Assembly (NCBI GenBank): GCA_009602735.1
Contig: WELA01007202.1
Span: forward strand, 38,440 to 102,439
Direction of reading: 5' to 3'
Source of the DNA: Mesotaenium endlicherianum
Lineage: Eukaryota > Streptophyta > Zygnematophyceae > Zygnematales > Mesotaeniaceae
Length of the DNA stretch: 64,000 nucleotides
Shown: positions 1 through 11,699 of the stretch, piece by piece
Layout: every line of letters starts with the position of its first letter
Numbering within the stretch: the first letter of the stretch is position 1
The notes under the pieces: model-generated
What the model was told of the DNA's origin: nothing
Database searches by the model: none
What the model saw: the letters and a program-made list of their open reading frames with translations, nothing else
Position numbers and translations under genes: made by a program

Positions 1-930
1 GGGGGGGGGTTTCGCTCGCTTGCATGCAAGTGCTTGCCAGGTGTCGCCCCGGGAGCCCGAGGCGGGGAAGGCTCTCGGGGCTGAGCCACCCGCCTGGAGC
101 TCCCCGGCACCCCTCCCTCTCCCTCTCCCCCTTGCGCTGCTGTCGCTGAGGGTCCATATTAGGGGTTTAAAGTTAGGGTTAGGGCTTAGAGTTAGGGGGT
201 ATAGGTTTCAGAGGCCTCAGCGTCTAAAGCTGCTGCTGCCTGCTGCTGCCTGCTGCGGCTGCCCCTGCTGCTGCTGCTGCTGCCTGCTGCTGCTGCTGCT
301 GCTGCCACCTCTTTCAGGCCATCACTCTGCATTCGGGCTGACCCAGGCTATGGCTTCCCGATCACTCCCCGCCGCACGCTCTCGCTCCTTTGCCCCCGTC
401 TAACGGCTGGCGGTAATAACAACGATGGTGGTAGTGATGGTGGTGGTGGTGGTGGCATTGCTGGCATTGGTGGCGTTGGCGTCGGTGGTGGTGGCGTTGA
501 ATGTTGGGTTGTTGGTGATGCAATGCAGATCCCCCGGGTTTCGGGTCTTAGTGAAGGTGGGGGCTCAAGTTCCAGAGCTATAAGGTTCTGGGGTTCTGGG
601 GTTTTAAGGGTCTGAGGTTTGGCGACGGAAGCATGACCGCAACGAGCAACGCGAGAGTCTCGCGGAGATGGTAATTCTTCACACAAGAACCTTGCCAGGT
701 GGCGCAGACAGGTGGCGCATGCAGATGGGCCTGCCGGTCCATCACGATCTGTGTCGCTGGCGGCATGCGTTATTGGGTCGTGCCACGTGGCAGGTTGAGG
801 GGCTCGGGCTCCTTTTGGGTTAGGGTTTGAATTTGAGGGGCAGGTTCTGGGCCAGGGTTTGGATCTTGGGAAACGAAGTATGGATTAAGGATTTGAGGGT
901 TTAAAAATCTCCCTGCTCCCGCCTCCAGTT
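1..930. repeat. GC-rich low-complexity stretch with triplet repeats and telomere-like words
   Basis: CTG/GCTGCC triplets run from about 229 to 306 and GGTGGT/GGTGGC triplets from about 422 to 500. TTAGGG-like words occur around 170-200 and 812-840. Open frames here (20-403 plus, 348-686 minus) are runs of Leu/Cys or Pro produced by the repeats, so I do not call genes. It may be a UTR or promoter of a gene outside the window; nothing decides this. Confidence 0.6.
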
Positions 931-989
931 ACTGACGTGTCCTTCCCCTCCAGCTACAATACTTCGACGTGAGTTGCACGAGGGACTGA

Positions 990-1187
990 CTGCATGAGGG
1001 GAGGGTGGACAACAGATGGCTGAGCGGTGACGTGGTGCTGTACCTGCTGACACGCCACACCCACTTCTCTGCTGAGCTGGCGCAGCTCCTCAGGAGACGA
1101 CGAGAGCCCAGCCTGCGTAAGGACCATCTGAAGAATTGGTTACATGCTGCTGCATGCTGCATGATGCATGCTGCTGCACGCGGGTAG
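990..1187 (+). CDS. possible exon, unidentified
   Basis: An open stretch encodes a basic, Leu-rich peptide with natural composition (GDVVLYLLTRHTHFSAELAQ, then an Arg-rich run and KDHLKNWL). It ends in a low-complexity ATGCTGC repeat (1144-1180) that probably is not coding. A pyrimidine tract plus CAG at 940-953 could be a splice acceptor upstream, but the frame is closed between it and this stretch. I recognise no family. It could equally be chance in GC-rich DNA. Confidence 0.2.
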   Translation: MHEGRVDNRWLSGDVVLYLLTRHTHFSAELAQLLRRRREPSLRKDHLKNWLHAAACCMMHAAARG

Positions 1188-1189
1188 CT

Positions 1190-4100
1190 CTGACGTGCCC
1201 TCGATGCCGGATCGGATTAGGCTTTCTGTGCTGCCTGATCCCGGCCGAAGGTCATCTTGGAAATTATAAGTTTAATTTATTTATTTAAATTGGAAGTTTA
1301 ATATAGCAGTGTTGTGTATCACACACTGTAAGGGCCTCAATACTCATCAGCTTAGCTTAGCGACAAATAATCAATCGTGGGTTCACGAAGAGTCGAAACA
1401 GCGAAAACAAGAATGTCAAAGGGGGATCATACACACCAGAGATACGAGTAGCTCGGCCAGAATCCTGTCCATTGATGGGCTGCTGCGCGTGACATCGTGC
1501 TCCTTCAGCGCTCGCAGAGTGCCCTGCAGCCTTGCGAGCTGAGAAAAGGCCTCCATTCTATTATATAGAGGCAGCGGAGGCCTCGTAGTTCACTTTCTCA
1601 TCGGTGCTTCCTCGCACTTCAACGCCATAGAACAGAGATTGAACGGAGAAAGGAAGTAAAAATGTAATGAGCGCATTGGAGCCGAACGCTAATAGATTTG
1701 AAATCGGACTCGATTCAAATTTCAAATCATTTCAAATAGCATCCGCCCGCGGACTGCTGCCAGTCGGTGGTCAAACGCGACGTCTGACCACTGACTGGGA
1801 GCAACGTAGGGTCCAGAAGAGTCCAGTTGGAGTCCAGCCTCCCGTGGGTGCCTAATGTCAGCCACAAGTGGCCATACAAAGCCACAAGCATGAATTCAAC
1901 CTCTTTCTCCTGAATTAGGTGTTCGCGATATATGCATACAATGCATATTTTACACATTACAATATCGTGTTGGACTATAATTCTTATTGGCTGATATTTG
2001 ACTTTTGGTAGGTTCGTAGTAATATGCAAATTCTGCTCACTACTCTTGCTACCATGCAAGGAGTAGGTAGGGTTTAATGGTTTCTTTGAGTGTCGATCCC
2101 GTCACTGGCGAATTTGAGTCGAATTCGAAGTTAAATCTTATCATTTGCCCATCGCAAACTTTGTTTTGATATGTTTCATACATCGGAACGTCATTTTTTG
2201 ATGAATTTGAACGGGCTTTGAGTTCCAACTTCTTCACTTCTCTTGAAGTTAAGTGGCAAAGAAGAGGAACTTTCTTGCTCGTTCATATTTTGTGTTGTAT
2301 CACAAAAGATAAGAAGCAACTTGATTTGCGACGCAAGGGATTCAAGTACTTGTTTCTTGAGCATCAAAAGAGGCAAAACATTGATCTCATGTGATACTGA
2401 CCAAAGCTTTAAATACTTGCGCTATATTTTCCAAGAAGTTGCCTTTGCTTCATGCATAGCAACCATCGTACTTATTTTCTGGACTCGTTTCCACATGAAG
2501 TTTGTATATGACGACAGAAATGCACCACCTCATTTTGGTTCATCCATTGTTCTCAAACTAAAATTTTTACTGTAATCACCATCATTTTGTTTCCATTCTA
2601 TTTCTTACAATTATTTGCAGTGTACTCCATTATGCGATTCGTTATGTTTGTGAATACACCGTGAAACATTTGCAACCCATGTTCGGCAAATTTGACGCTG
2701 CAACTTAGAGCGCAGCACGTTTTCGTTGCTGTAAGGAGATAAGGTATTGGAAAACGTCAAAGAGGGATTTTTGCCGCTTTATCCAAATGTCTTGCACAGA
2801 TGTCACTAAATTGGGCTATCACCATGCAAATGCAGGACCTCAAAATTGGACCTAAAATGGTTGGAGTAAAATGTTATTACAACCATGTCCAAGAGTGCAT
2901 ATTACTAAGTCACGATTGGTTGGCCTAATTTGCCACCTTCTGCGACTAACGATATTATGGAGTGACAAGCTCAAATAATTTGTAAAACAAAGGTTAAGTG
3001 AATGCAAATAATTGCGACAAGCGGACGAAATCAAAAATGGTGGAAATAGTATCTATTATCCTCTTTTTCTATTCACTATTTTTTTCATTACATGCGGGAG
3101 CCGCATTCAATAGTTGACTATTGGAAAGAATAGAACGTCCTCACAAATTTGCCCAATATGCGTCAAGTCGACGCCAATTTGACAGTTTACGAAACATGAT
3201 TTAGGTGACAAGTCAAGTTGGTCGCAGTGGCTCGTATTCTAACTTCACCGGTTGACCAAGTCACGCTTCCAGACCAACCATAGTCTAAATGTCCTGTATT
3301 CAGAAGATAGGCCATATATGTTAAACGTCATGATTTCTTACATGCTCAACTTATATGTATTTCTTGATGCAATCTTGTTTTTTTCTTGACTTCATACGTT
3401 TGGCATAAACAAATAAGCGCAATTATCAACGTAGATGGAGAAGAATACACGACAACGATATCATCATATACTTCCTATCATATCCTTAAAACCATGTATT
3501 GTACTGTTCGCTCTTATCAACTAGCGATGCCCTGGCGATGTGGCACAAAACATTATTTTCATTATGCCCGGCCACAACTAATAACACACTCAAAAAACAC
3601 AAAACTAGATATCAAAATCGCATGGCATACCTTGTCTAAACGTAAGAAAATTCTTGTGGAAAACTCAATAGTCCATGGCAGAGATAATCATTTATGTTGG
3701 CAAATAATTCTGTCAATTTTTCGAGCCGCGTGTATTGGATATTTTGTGGATTTGGCATCACGTTATCGCGCTTTTGAGCGTGAAAATAACATTCAAACAA
3801 ACATGCGGGGATTCTCCCGCACCCTTTTTGCGCCATTCTTGCACCCTGCCTATTTTTTATTATATCCCACTAGACCAATTTTAGATAGTTCAGGAGATTG
3901 AGGTGTTCTTTTAGGAAAAAGATGCATAGATCTTGTGAAAGCATCAGTTACTCATATGTGATCCCAAAATTGCCATTGTGTAAGGTAGCTAGTAAGTCAA
4001 AAAACATCTCTAATTAATTATTTGAATCTCTTCTTATTGTCATGTTGGGTGCTCACATTTAACTAACAAAGTTGCGGAGGTGGAGTCCATCCTCATATCT

Positions 4101-7100
4101 ACCATATAATTCAAATAAACTTGGCCCTCCTGTTTCAACTTGGACATGGACAACTTCCCGTTTTTGTCTTTGTTTTTGTAGTTATGTTCGTCTTTGTTTT
4201 TTTAAATTTTTTGCCATATTGCTCACTCCCTTTCCTCCCAAGCATTCCCCTTCATGCTTGTTCCATCGCCTGCAACGCTATTGAGACTCTACTTGAAAAT
4301 GAGGAAAAAAAATCTTAATTCTAAGGTATTGTTCATACAAGACGCTTCCAAACTCCACGGCGCCTGCCTTTGGACATTTATTCTATGTATACATTGTAAC
4401 TCAATGTTTCGCACTAGTGTGTAATTTATGAGAATATACATTTGTGTATCCACTGGCCTACCGCCTCCTTGAAGTCAATAACCTCCCCGCCTCGACCTCT
4501 TTGATTGGTGGTGGCAATATTCACTTCCTCCATCATCTCCACCACTCGTTTTTTTAAATCTTGTAGCGTTTCTCTCCCAACACATAGATTGCTTATTCGT
4601 TACCAGTCATGCCTTCTTTAACCTTCCTATCATACTCCTCTCTATCTAATAAACTCAACCTTGTCTTTGTAGGGTAAGCTGCTCGACAAGCAAATACGTA
4701 GAACCTCTTTTGTCACATCGTATTCAGACCCAAGTCCAATCAATATCCTCTTAGCTTGCTCATAGGTGATCAAAAAGTACATTCTAAAACATAGATACAC
4801 TTTCACAACTCTACATCATTCCCTCCTCAGTATGCGACTTCCTTGGCGCATACTAATGACGAATGGTGATCATATATGTTATCTAGCCCATATATAATTT
4901 AGACAAACACATACACACAACTAAAATAACGCGCCCAAAATAAACTCCAAGATGATGTTAAATACTCTAAGTTTTCTCCCCTTAGCACAAGTTCCACCGC
5001 ATACGTTGGCTCCACATTTGGCGTCTCCTTATATAAATGCATTTTTACCTTGTACCTCTTTTTCTTGGAACAACACAATATTTTCATGATGGCTTCAACG
5101 TATTTTCTCCACCATGTTCACTTACTTTAAAGCTGAAAACCATAAGACTACCAAATTGCCAACATACTCATTTTTCACCTTTCTGAACAAATGGCAACTC
5201 CTCGTCGCACCATGTGGATTTTTGTGTTGCGCTTTATAATTTTAACCAGACTAAATCATGAATTCTACTGCAATAAATTTCTAAATCTTTGGGTACTTTT
5301 GACTACCTCTAACTGTAAGCCAAACTCCTTCTAGAGGTAGTGCACTCCCTCACTCATGTGTGTGACATGTGGTAAACTCCCAAGTCGCTAAGTGGCACCC
5401 CCTCGACTGATTCTAAAATTTTTATATTAAAAATTGAGTAATATTTTGAACTCAATAGTATGCTTACTTACTCTTGATTCAAAGCTTAAGATTATGAACT
5501 TATGTTGCATTTTTCCTCACGCGTGTTGGCACCTACAGACCCAACACGCCACCGGTGGCGTCTCCAAACTTAATTTTTTATCTTTAGGATATATATGTTC
5601 CTAAATCTTAATCCAGAAATACCTCTCTATGAAACTTTAGAACATGAATTGAAGTCTTACATTCAAGCGAGATAGTTACTTTATGCCTCGCGCTCGTCGC
5701 ATACACGTGTGCCCACCATGTGTTAAGCTCTCGCGCCTACACATGGCACATGCTTACAAGCTTATTTTTGAAACTTAAATATGATTCATGGAGAGCCTCG
5801 TGGTAGGCGTCTCACATCAAGTAGGACTACTAGTATAAATATAACTCTTTCCTTCTTAAGTAGGCACAAAATAGCCAATTCTCCTTGCGCTTGCCTACGC
5901 GTGGAAATCTCAATCATGGACTGTCATTCTAGCTAAAGAATTGTCTGACTTATGCTCTATGGCTGACAAAGGATTCTTGTGTATATATGAAGGTTCAATC
6001 AATTTTCTTTGATCTTTGTTTGCAGCTCAAACGGCCAATTATAATGCACGTTGTACTTCATGATTTTTTTGAAAGAAATTGATATCAATTTAATTGAAAA
6101 ATATGAACAATAAATATTGGAAAGACAAAACCTCAATAGCTTGCTTTTATGCAAAACCTTTGCATTGCTTTTCAAATCACCAAATTTGAGTAGTTATTGA
6201 GTTGGGAAATGCAATTTGCACATTCATCAATATATCATTTTACAAGTTGCGCGCGTCGTACTCACCGTGCTGACCAGTCAAATGGTTGCTAGTCAATGTA
6301 TACAATTCCAATTTTCACGATTTAAAGTGGAAAAGGTAGCCAATTCAGAGGGCTATGATAGGGAAAATCAAGAAGCATTCTACCAAAGTTAAAGACTCGC
6401 TTTTGTACTCATAAAAGATGTACTTTTTTCTCTTGTGCACTTTCACACGTGTAAGAGGTTCAAAAGCACGACAAAAACACCTCACATCACGAAAAACTTA
6501 GCGAATCCAAAACTATGGAGTGTTGACTACGAGTACATATACACCACATATGTGCACCTATCTTGTTGATTTTTGAATAAGGATTCCAAGAATGTGCAAC
6601 TTGGAATTATAAATGGTTTTTATGCTGGTATACCTAGTATCAATGGCAAGTTGTAAATCATGCAATTATAAGTAAAGGTAAAATTGTCACCTCTCTTATG
6701 TTTTCAAGATCACTTGGTCAATATGTGCAATGCAATTTGACCTCCATTTGGTGGTTCTCTAGTCACTTGAAGACCTGTCTTTTGGTGAGCAAGTCATAAG
6801 ATTACTATCCTTGCAAGGAATACTCAAAGAAGGTCACATGTTGCGCTATTAGTGATTGTTTGGACAAGACTTATATTCTTTATAGTTTCAGTCGTGAAGT
6901 GCCCACTCTAGTTCATACACATTTATCAACATAAATATTGCACCCTTCGCCCCCTTTTCTTATCCTTGGTATATACAGTAAAATCTTTGAGCATGTCTAA
7001 GATAGTACGTTCATCACTGCATCAAATTTTTCTAAAAGACCTCCAATATATATCCCAGTCATAGCTTGCACAACCTCTTTATGCACGACCTTCCTAAGAG

Positions 7101-8400
7101 GTGGCAAATTTAGGATATATTGGTTGCCAACTCATCAACATGCACCGTCCCAAATATTACTTTTGTAACAAACATATATACAAGAGCTAGAATATGGAGA
7201 AACGTTTGAGGATCACTTTTGTAGTCGCATAAAATCAAATACATTTTATATTTCATTCCTGCATACTCGTGTGTGTAAGAATAGACTTTTAAACGGCTTT
7301 TGTGGTTGTTTTAATGTAGAGTTTGATTCAATTTGAACAAGTAATCATAAGATTCTGAAGCTTTATAAATTTGAAAAAATTCTTGGTGGTTTAGCGACCG
7401 TCGTTATTTGGCGGTTGGTCGGCGATCGTAGAATCGACAAAAAACAACAAATGATCTGGATCTTGAATTGAAATTTGAGCGTTCACATTAATCAAATATG
7501 ATGCAGAGTGCAAATTAGGATGAATTAACTTGAAGTTTCAATAAAGCTGAATGCTCTCTCTTGTTCAAATATTGTATTTAATTGTCTAGTCAATCCGATG
7601 GGCAAACCATACTGGACTGATACTACACAAATGCAAAGGTTCAAGGAGAGGAAATTGTAACAAACATATGTTGTTTCTTAAATGACCACGTAGGGGCTAA
7701 ACATTGTAAACCGGCGTGGATTCATTCATATTTATCATTGTCCATGTGTATGAACTTTTATGAGTACATGAAAACCTTCAATCCTACTCTCTTGTGAGTA
7801 AACTATTGCTATCATGAATGCCCAATTTATATGCGAAGCTCTGCTCACTGGCGTGCCGCTGCATTCATGATTATAATTACAACTAGTCTTGTTCCTCATA
7901 CGTTAACACGCTTCCACTGAGGCATTCCTGCCCTTTTTTTTAAGCCCATGCACTTGGCCTAATCCTTGCTGGCTATCGACACAGTCGTTGTGCCCGTCCA
8001 AGCTGCACTCCGCCTAGCTTACTTAACCTCGTGGTTTAGCTTACCACCCTCACTCTCCACTTCTCTTGCCGCGTACAAAAAGCATCTATGAAAAGGAAGC
8101 AGCCTTCCCATCAGTAGTAGGCGGCTATGCAAGTCTCAACACTGTGTCAATTTGAAATCTACCGGATAGCTACCATTCACCCTAAGTTATTACCATACGA
8201 GAGTCCTCCTTTTTCTTCAGACCCACGATGGGAACAATCTACGACTGAGGAAACATGCAAAAGAATTTTTAGGACACCATGACAACTTCAATTCTTCACA
8301 AGTCCCGCCAATTACTAGTACACTTTGTGATGCCATCAATCATCAAATCTAGAACTATTTTCTCACCAAGGATTTTGAGAATATATAAGAAGCTCAAGCA
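1190..8400. other. AT-rich stretch without recognisable genes
   Basis: Seven kilobases of AT-rich DNA with only short open frames. The longest (3386-3901 plus, 171 codons) has a composition typical of chance translation and no motif I recognise. A 14-bp hairpin lies at 1760-1798, and an 8-bp inverted repeat AGGCCTCC/GGAGGCCT flanks a TATATAGAGG word near 1545-1583, which could be a promoter. I see no RNA gene, LTR or TIR. Confidence 0.5.
1760..1798. repeat. 14-bp inverted repeat (hairpin)
   Basis: CCAGTCGGTGGTCA and TGACCACTGACTGG flank an 11-base spacer; the arms pair with one G-T wobble. It is too short for a plant microRNA precursor and no TIR-like flanks are visible. Confidence 0.6.
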
Positions 8401-8426
8401 CATCAACATGTAGTCCCATCTCTAGC

Positions 8427-9116
8427 TTAGAAATGTGCATATTGAACCCGATTACGAAATACGTATTCGGAGAATACGTAAAACGAATACGTATTGCAAA
8501 AATACGTGTGATTGTGTGCAAGGAGGAGCACCCGGACAGCGCTTCTTGGACACTCGACACTTGTTGCCAGGAGAACGTCCCTGGGGTCCCCGTGGGTCAT
8601 GGCGACCAGGAGGAACCTCTCTCGCAGCTGGGGCTGACCGAACGAGACGCACTGCACACAACGGTATGCCCAACTGTAGCCGAGCCGGTGCAGGTTGGCT
8701 GTCACGTCAGCGATGTACGGGTTGCTGTCGCGCGTGGCACGGCTCAAGATGCCAGGAACGTTCTCCAGAACCACCATCTGGGCCCTGTTACGTTCTAGCA
8801 ACCTCCACAGGTGGACCACCATGCCCGTGCGCGAGATGCCAGCGGGTTCTCCCCTTGTGCTCGACCTGTTAGACACATCCTGGCACGGGAAGCCTGCCAG
8901 CACAAGCTCCGTGATAGCGGGCAGCTCCCCGACACCAGCCACATCTGCCTGCACTTGCACACCCGGGAATCTCTCTTTCAGCAGTGCTATGCAACATGGG
9001 TCGTTCTCCACCATGAGGAGGATTTCGTGTCCAGCATCCACCAAGGGCGCCTCAAAACTCCCAATACCAGTGAACAGGGAGCATATTTTGAGGGGAGAGT
9101 GCATTGAGGCGCCCAT
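8427..9116 (-). CDS. C5 cytosine DNA methyltransferase, catalytic part (3' truncated)
   Basis: The product would methylate carbon 5 of cytosine using S-adenosylmethionine. Motif I (AdoMet binding) is SLFTGIGSFE at residues 13-22, motif II has Glu37, motif IV with the catalytic cysteine is GFPCQDVSN at 75-83 (Cys78), motif VI is LENVPG at 117-122, and motif VIII is QPQLRERFLLVA at 161-172. The start ATG at 9116 sits in CCCATGGG, just ahead of motif I. Authentic sequence seems to end near residue 190; the last ~38 codons read through repeat DNA (8427-8538), so the target-recognition domain and motifs IX-X are absent. The Cys motif (PCQ) rules out DRM-type enzymes and the chromomethylase layout is not seen; it looks more like a bacterial- or phage-type Dcm domain. 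Either a gene fragment, or the first exon of a gene whose other exons I cannot find. Confidence 0.75.
   Translation of the reverse strand: MGASMHSPLKICSLFTGIGSFEAPLVDAGHEILLMVENDPCCIALLKERFPGVQVQADVAGVGELPAITELVLAGFPCQDVSNRSSTRGEPAGISRTGMVVHLWRLLERNRAQMVVLENVPGILSRATRDSNPYIADVTANLHRLGYSWAYRCVQCVSFGQPQLRERFLLVAMTHGDPRDVLLATSVECPRSAVRVLLLAHNHTYFCNTYSFYVFSEYVFRNRVQYAHF
8449..8512. repeat. ACGTATT-rich dispersed repeat, copy 1
   Basis: About 64 bp rich in the palindrome AATACGTATT and half-sites (GAAATACGTATT, GAATACGTA, AATACGTATTGCAAAAA). A second copy in the same orientation is at 17938-18000 with roughly 85 percent identity by eye. This copy abuts the truncated end of the methyltransferase open frame, so it probably is one end of a mobile element or a junction repeat. 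Confidence 0.6.
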
Positions 9117-9279
9117 GGGGTGTCTGTTTGAAACTTACATGAGGTGGAGGAAATTAGTTTGTCTGAGCTCACAAGTAAGGTTGATCGATTATGTTGGGTT
9201 CTGTTGAGGCTACTGAAAGGCACCTCTGTGAACTACCAGCGTTCAAGAAAAGGGCTGGTGCAAAAACATACAATGTGCC

Positions 9280-9310
9280 CCCCGAGGGGGGGGGGCGGGG
9301 ATTTGTGGGG
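9280..9310. repeat. G-rich tract
   Basis: A short run of G with one C and the motif GGGGCGGGG, in the interval between the minus-strand methyltransferase and a possible plus-strand exon. It may form a quadruplex or be a GC-box-like promoter element; nothing else supports either. Confidence 0.4.
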
Positions 9311-9630
9311 CGGCAGGTTATATTTTAGAAACATTTGAAAATGTCACTGAAAATCGAGCGAAAGACCCCCATTGAATGTGATGGAAACTGGGGGGCGGTA
9401 AGAGAGAGACCCGGTCAAACATGAACCCTTCATGCGCGGACATTTTTGGCAAAGCGTGTGACGAAAAAAAGCTAATGTATCCGCGTCGAATCTGGCTGAA
9501 GCAGATTCACTCGGAAGCACTCACTAACATCCCGCCATTTTCAGGCTCTTAATCATACCACCAGCACAATTCAAGATTGTCTTGTTGTCGTATGGCGTCT
9601 TTCATTATACTGACGGAACTAGTCTTCCAC

Positions 9631-9743
9631 ATGGCGGACAGAAGCAAGTGCATGGGGGACAAAAGCAAGTCAGGGGCTAAACCCCTCTCGGCCAAGGCGT
9701 TTAGGAAGGTGATGCACTTAGTCAGGTTCCACAATCGAATAAG
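9631..9743 (+). CDS. possible first exon of an unidentified gene
   Basis: ATG in a good context (CCACATGGCGG) opens a basic, gene-like peptide beginning MADRSKCMGDKSKSGAKPLS and ending near FHNRI; AAG|GTTAGT at 9741-9749 could be a splice donor. The 5' region (9340-9630) would then be a shared divergent promoter with the methyltransferase. I recognise no family and could not locate later exons with confidence. Chance is a real alternative. Confidence 0.3.
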
Positions 9744-9759
9744 GTTAGTCATTAGATAC

Positions 9760-11160
9760 TTGACGAGCTTCATTTGTGTAGTAAAAGGAGTAGAGTGTAG
9801 GTGAAAGTAAGCTGTAGTTGAATCCACCTTGCATATGCTATAATGTCGTCTACTTTGCCTCGTGTTATGTAAGCTGGATTTTGAGCTTAGATGTGACATG
9901 ACCAACATTCTTGAGCTTATAGAATACAACAATGTGGAACTGTGAAGGGTGAGGGTAATGTGAATCTGGGAGGCAGAAAGAGGCGTGTGGCTGTTGGTAG
10001 TTTTTCTTTGCATCTCTATATGTCTCTACGACTAAGTCTGTACTGTAGTCCGAACATGTATATTGTGAATACTGACAGCTTCCTTCCGGTTCTTCGACTT
10101 TCATGCTTCAACTCACGTCTCATCAAGTCATGTGTGCCCTATGACGCACTTTTGTCTTAGTTTCGTACCTTACCATTCCTTCTGCTTAATCTATATGCTA
10201 CTGTAACTAAAATATACCGAGCTCTTGCTTTGACTACATCTTCTTACATCTTACATTAATGAATCGTGTACAGGAACAGGCTGTGCACCTGTCCTTTGGG
10301 CAGGAAAAAATGATTCCTGTATCTGCTCTTAGTTTTTCTACATTTTCTACTTCTCATGATCTTATTCCTCAGTCTGTTGTTGGGCTTAAGAAAGACTCCC
10401 CTTTAGCTAGTCTACTGTCTATCTTATGCTCACGTCATAACAGACTTTTTTCACCTACAGATCACTTATGAAGCAACCCCATCTGCTAAGGGACAAATTG
10501 TAGCCGCAGCATCCAGATGTTTTTTCTGCCCCTGTGGACTGCTCTCTACTAGAATGACACTTTTTGTAAATTAGCTGTTGTTTAATACTAGGCATCTAAG
10601 CGTCACGGAATGGGTGTAACGTCTAAGACAGCAACATATGAATTGTAGGCTAGAGCTGTTGTCTGTGTGGATCTTAGTGGGAGTTCATGGCACCAGGTTA
10701 TGTTGTGCAATGCGACACACGCTCATAATGCGCACTTTGCTTGTCTAACTTTGTCTGTGTGACAATGGCATGCATCTCCATGCGCATGTACTTGAGTAGG
10801 GAGCCATAAAATTAAGTTTCCTCGAAAAAAGAGCGGTACAACTTCTGAGATGAGAGTTTAGTGATGGGCATGTTTGGGATGTAATCAGGTGGAGCTAGGC
10901 ATGTACGTAGGAATTAGGAAGAAATATTAATCTGGAGTGACTGGCTTGTTGCTACTGAGCTCCTAGAAGTAGCCACTTAGTTGATGTGCTAGAGAGCCGA
11001 TCAGACAGAGCATTTGAGAGAGCAGGCCTGAGTTGGATATCGCAGTGGTAATTGCATGAAACAATGAAAGTTCGTTATTAAAATTTGATGTTCGTATACC
11101 AAAAAAAAAAAAAGGGATGCGATGAATAGACGTAGTGGCCTCAGTTTCCTGCTATCACTC
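9760..11160. other. stretch without a recognisable gene
   Basis: Mixed-composition DNA. An open frame at 10259-10471 (plus) begins MNRVQEQAVHLSFGQ but shows no known motif. A 13-base A run lies near 11101. No repeat structure or RNA gene is evident. Confidence 0.4.
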
Positions 11161-11177
11161 CCATGGACACTTGCAGA

Positions 11178-11379
11178 TGGTGCACGGGGTGCTCAGACGT
11201 CATCCCTGGTGGGCCACAAGAATGGATGCCAAAAATATATGGTGTGGCGCTATGCAAGAAGTGCCGAGTAGATTGGATCACCATCAACATGTTGCTTCCA
11301 GGGCTAAACACAATGCAAGTGTTTGACAAGCTGGTATACGTCACCCGAGATGCGGGGAGCATGAACCCACTTGCTTGGT
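11178..11379 (+). CDS. possible Cys-rich internal exon, unidentified
   Basis: TTGCAG at 11172-11177 and G|GTGAGT at 11379-11385 are good acceptor and donor sites around an open frame. The peptide contains WCTGC, then ALCKKCRVDW about 20 residues later, a spacing that could bind zinc, and ends VTRDAGSMNPLA. I do not recognise a named domain. The opposite strand is also open across part of this interval (see next entry), so at most one of the two is real. Confidence 0.3.
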
Positions 11380-11557
11380 GAGTCAGGAGGCAATGCCTCC
11401 TCCTCTTTAAAAAATTGCAAAAAGTACTTGTTGTATTGGTCAGCAGTGTGTATTGGGTGCTCAAGCGACGCGGGATAATTGCACTGGGGTGCAGCTTTGT
11501 CAATTGCAACGGCGATTGCACGTTCTGCTGGGCCGTTGTACTCTTTGGGGATCTATT
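11312..11557 (-). CDS. possible exon or gene fragment, unidentified
   Basis: About 82 open codons on the minus strand read as natural protein: IPKEYNGPAERAIAVAIDKA near the start, then HPIHTADQYNKYFLQFFKEE, and PSKWVHAPRISGDVYQLVKH towards the end. It has no ATG of its own and stops near 11312. The composition is more protein-like than its neighbours, but the length is within chance for six frames. It overlaps the plus-strand exon candidate. Confidence 0.3.
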
Positions 11558-11699
11558 TGAACAAAATAAAATGAGATGTGTGGCATGCAATGGCCACGAC
11601 GTCAACGCACGGGTTCAGAGGATGGTTCAGAGAACACGCGGATCCTACTGCGTTCGCTATTGTCGCATTGAGTACATATGGATCTGGCACTAAAGTAGG

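Noticed and set aside
20-686. Protein-coding frames in the GC-rich start
   Set aside because: Leu/Cys and Pro runs are translations of CTG and GGT triplet repeats.
3386-3901. 171-codon open frame
   Set aside because: No motif, composition typical of chance in AT-rich DNA, no supporting splice or start context.
8435-9207. Plus-strand frames opposite the methyltransferase
   Set aside because: Shadows of the minus-strand gene; the motifs I, IV, VI and VIII are all on the minus strand.
11100-11113. A-run as the tail of a LINE or SINE
   Set aside because: No upstream element body, box A/B or target duplication could be found.
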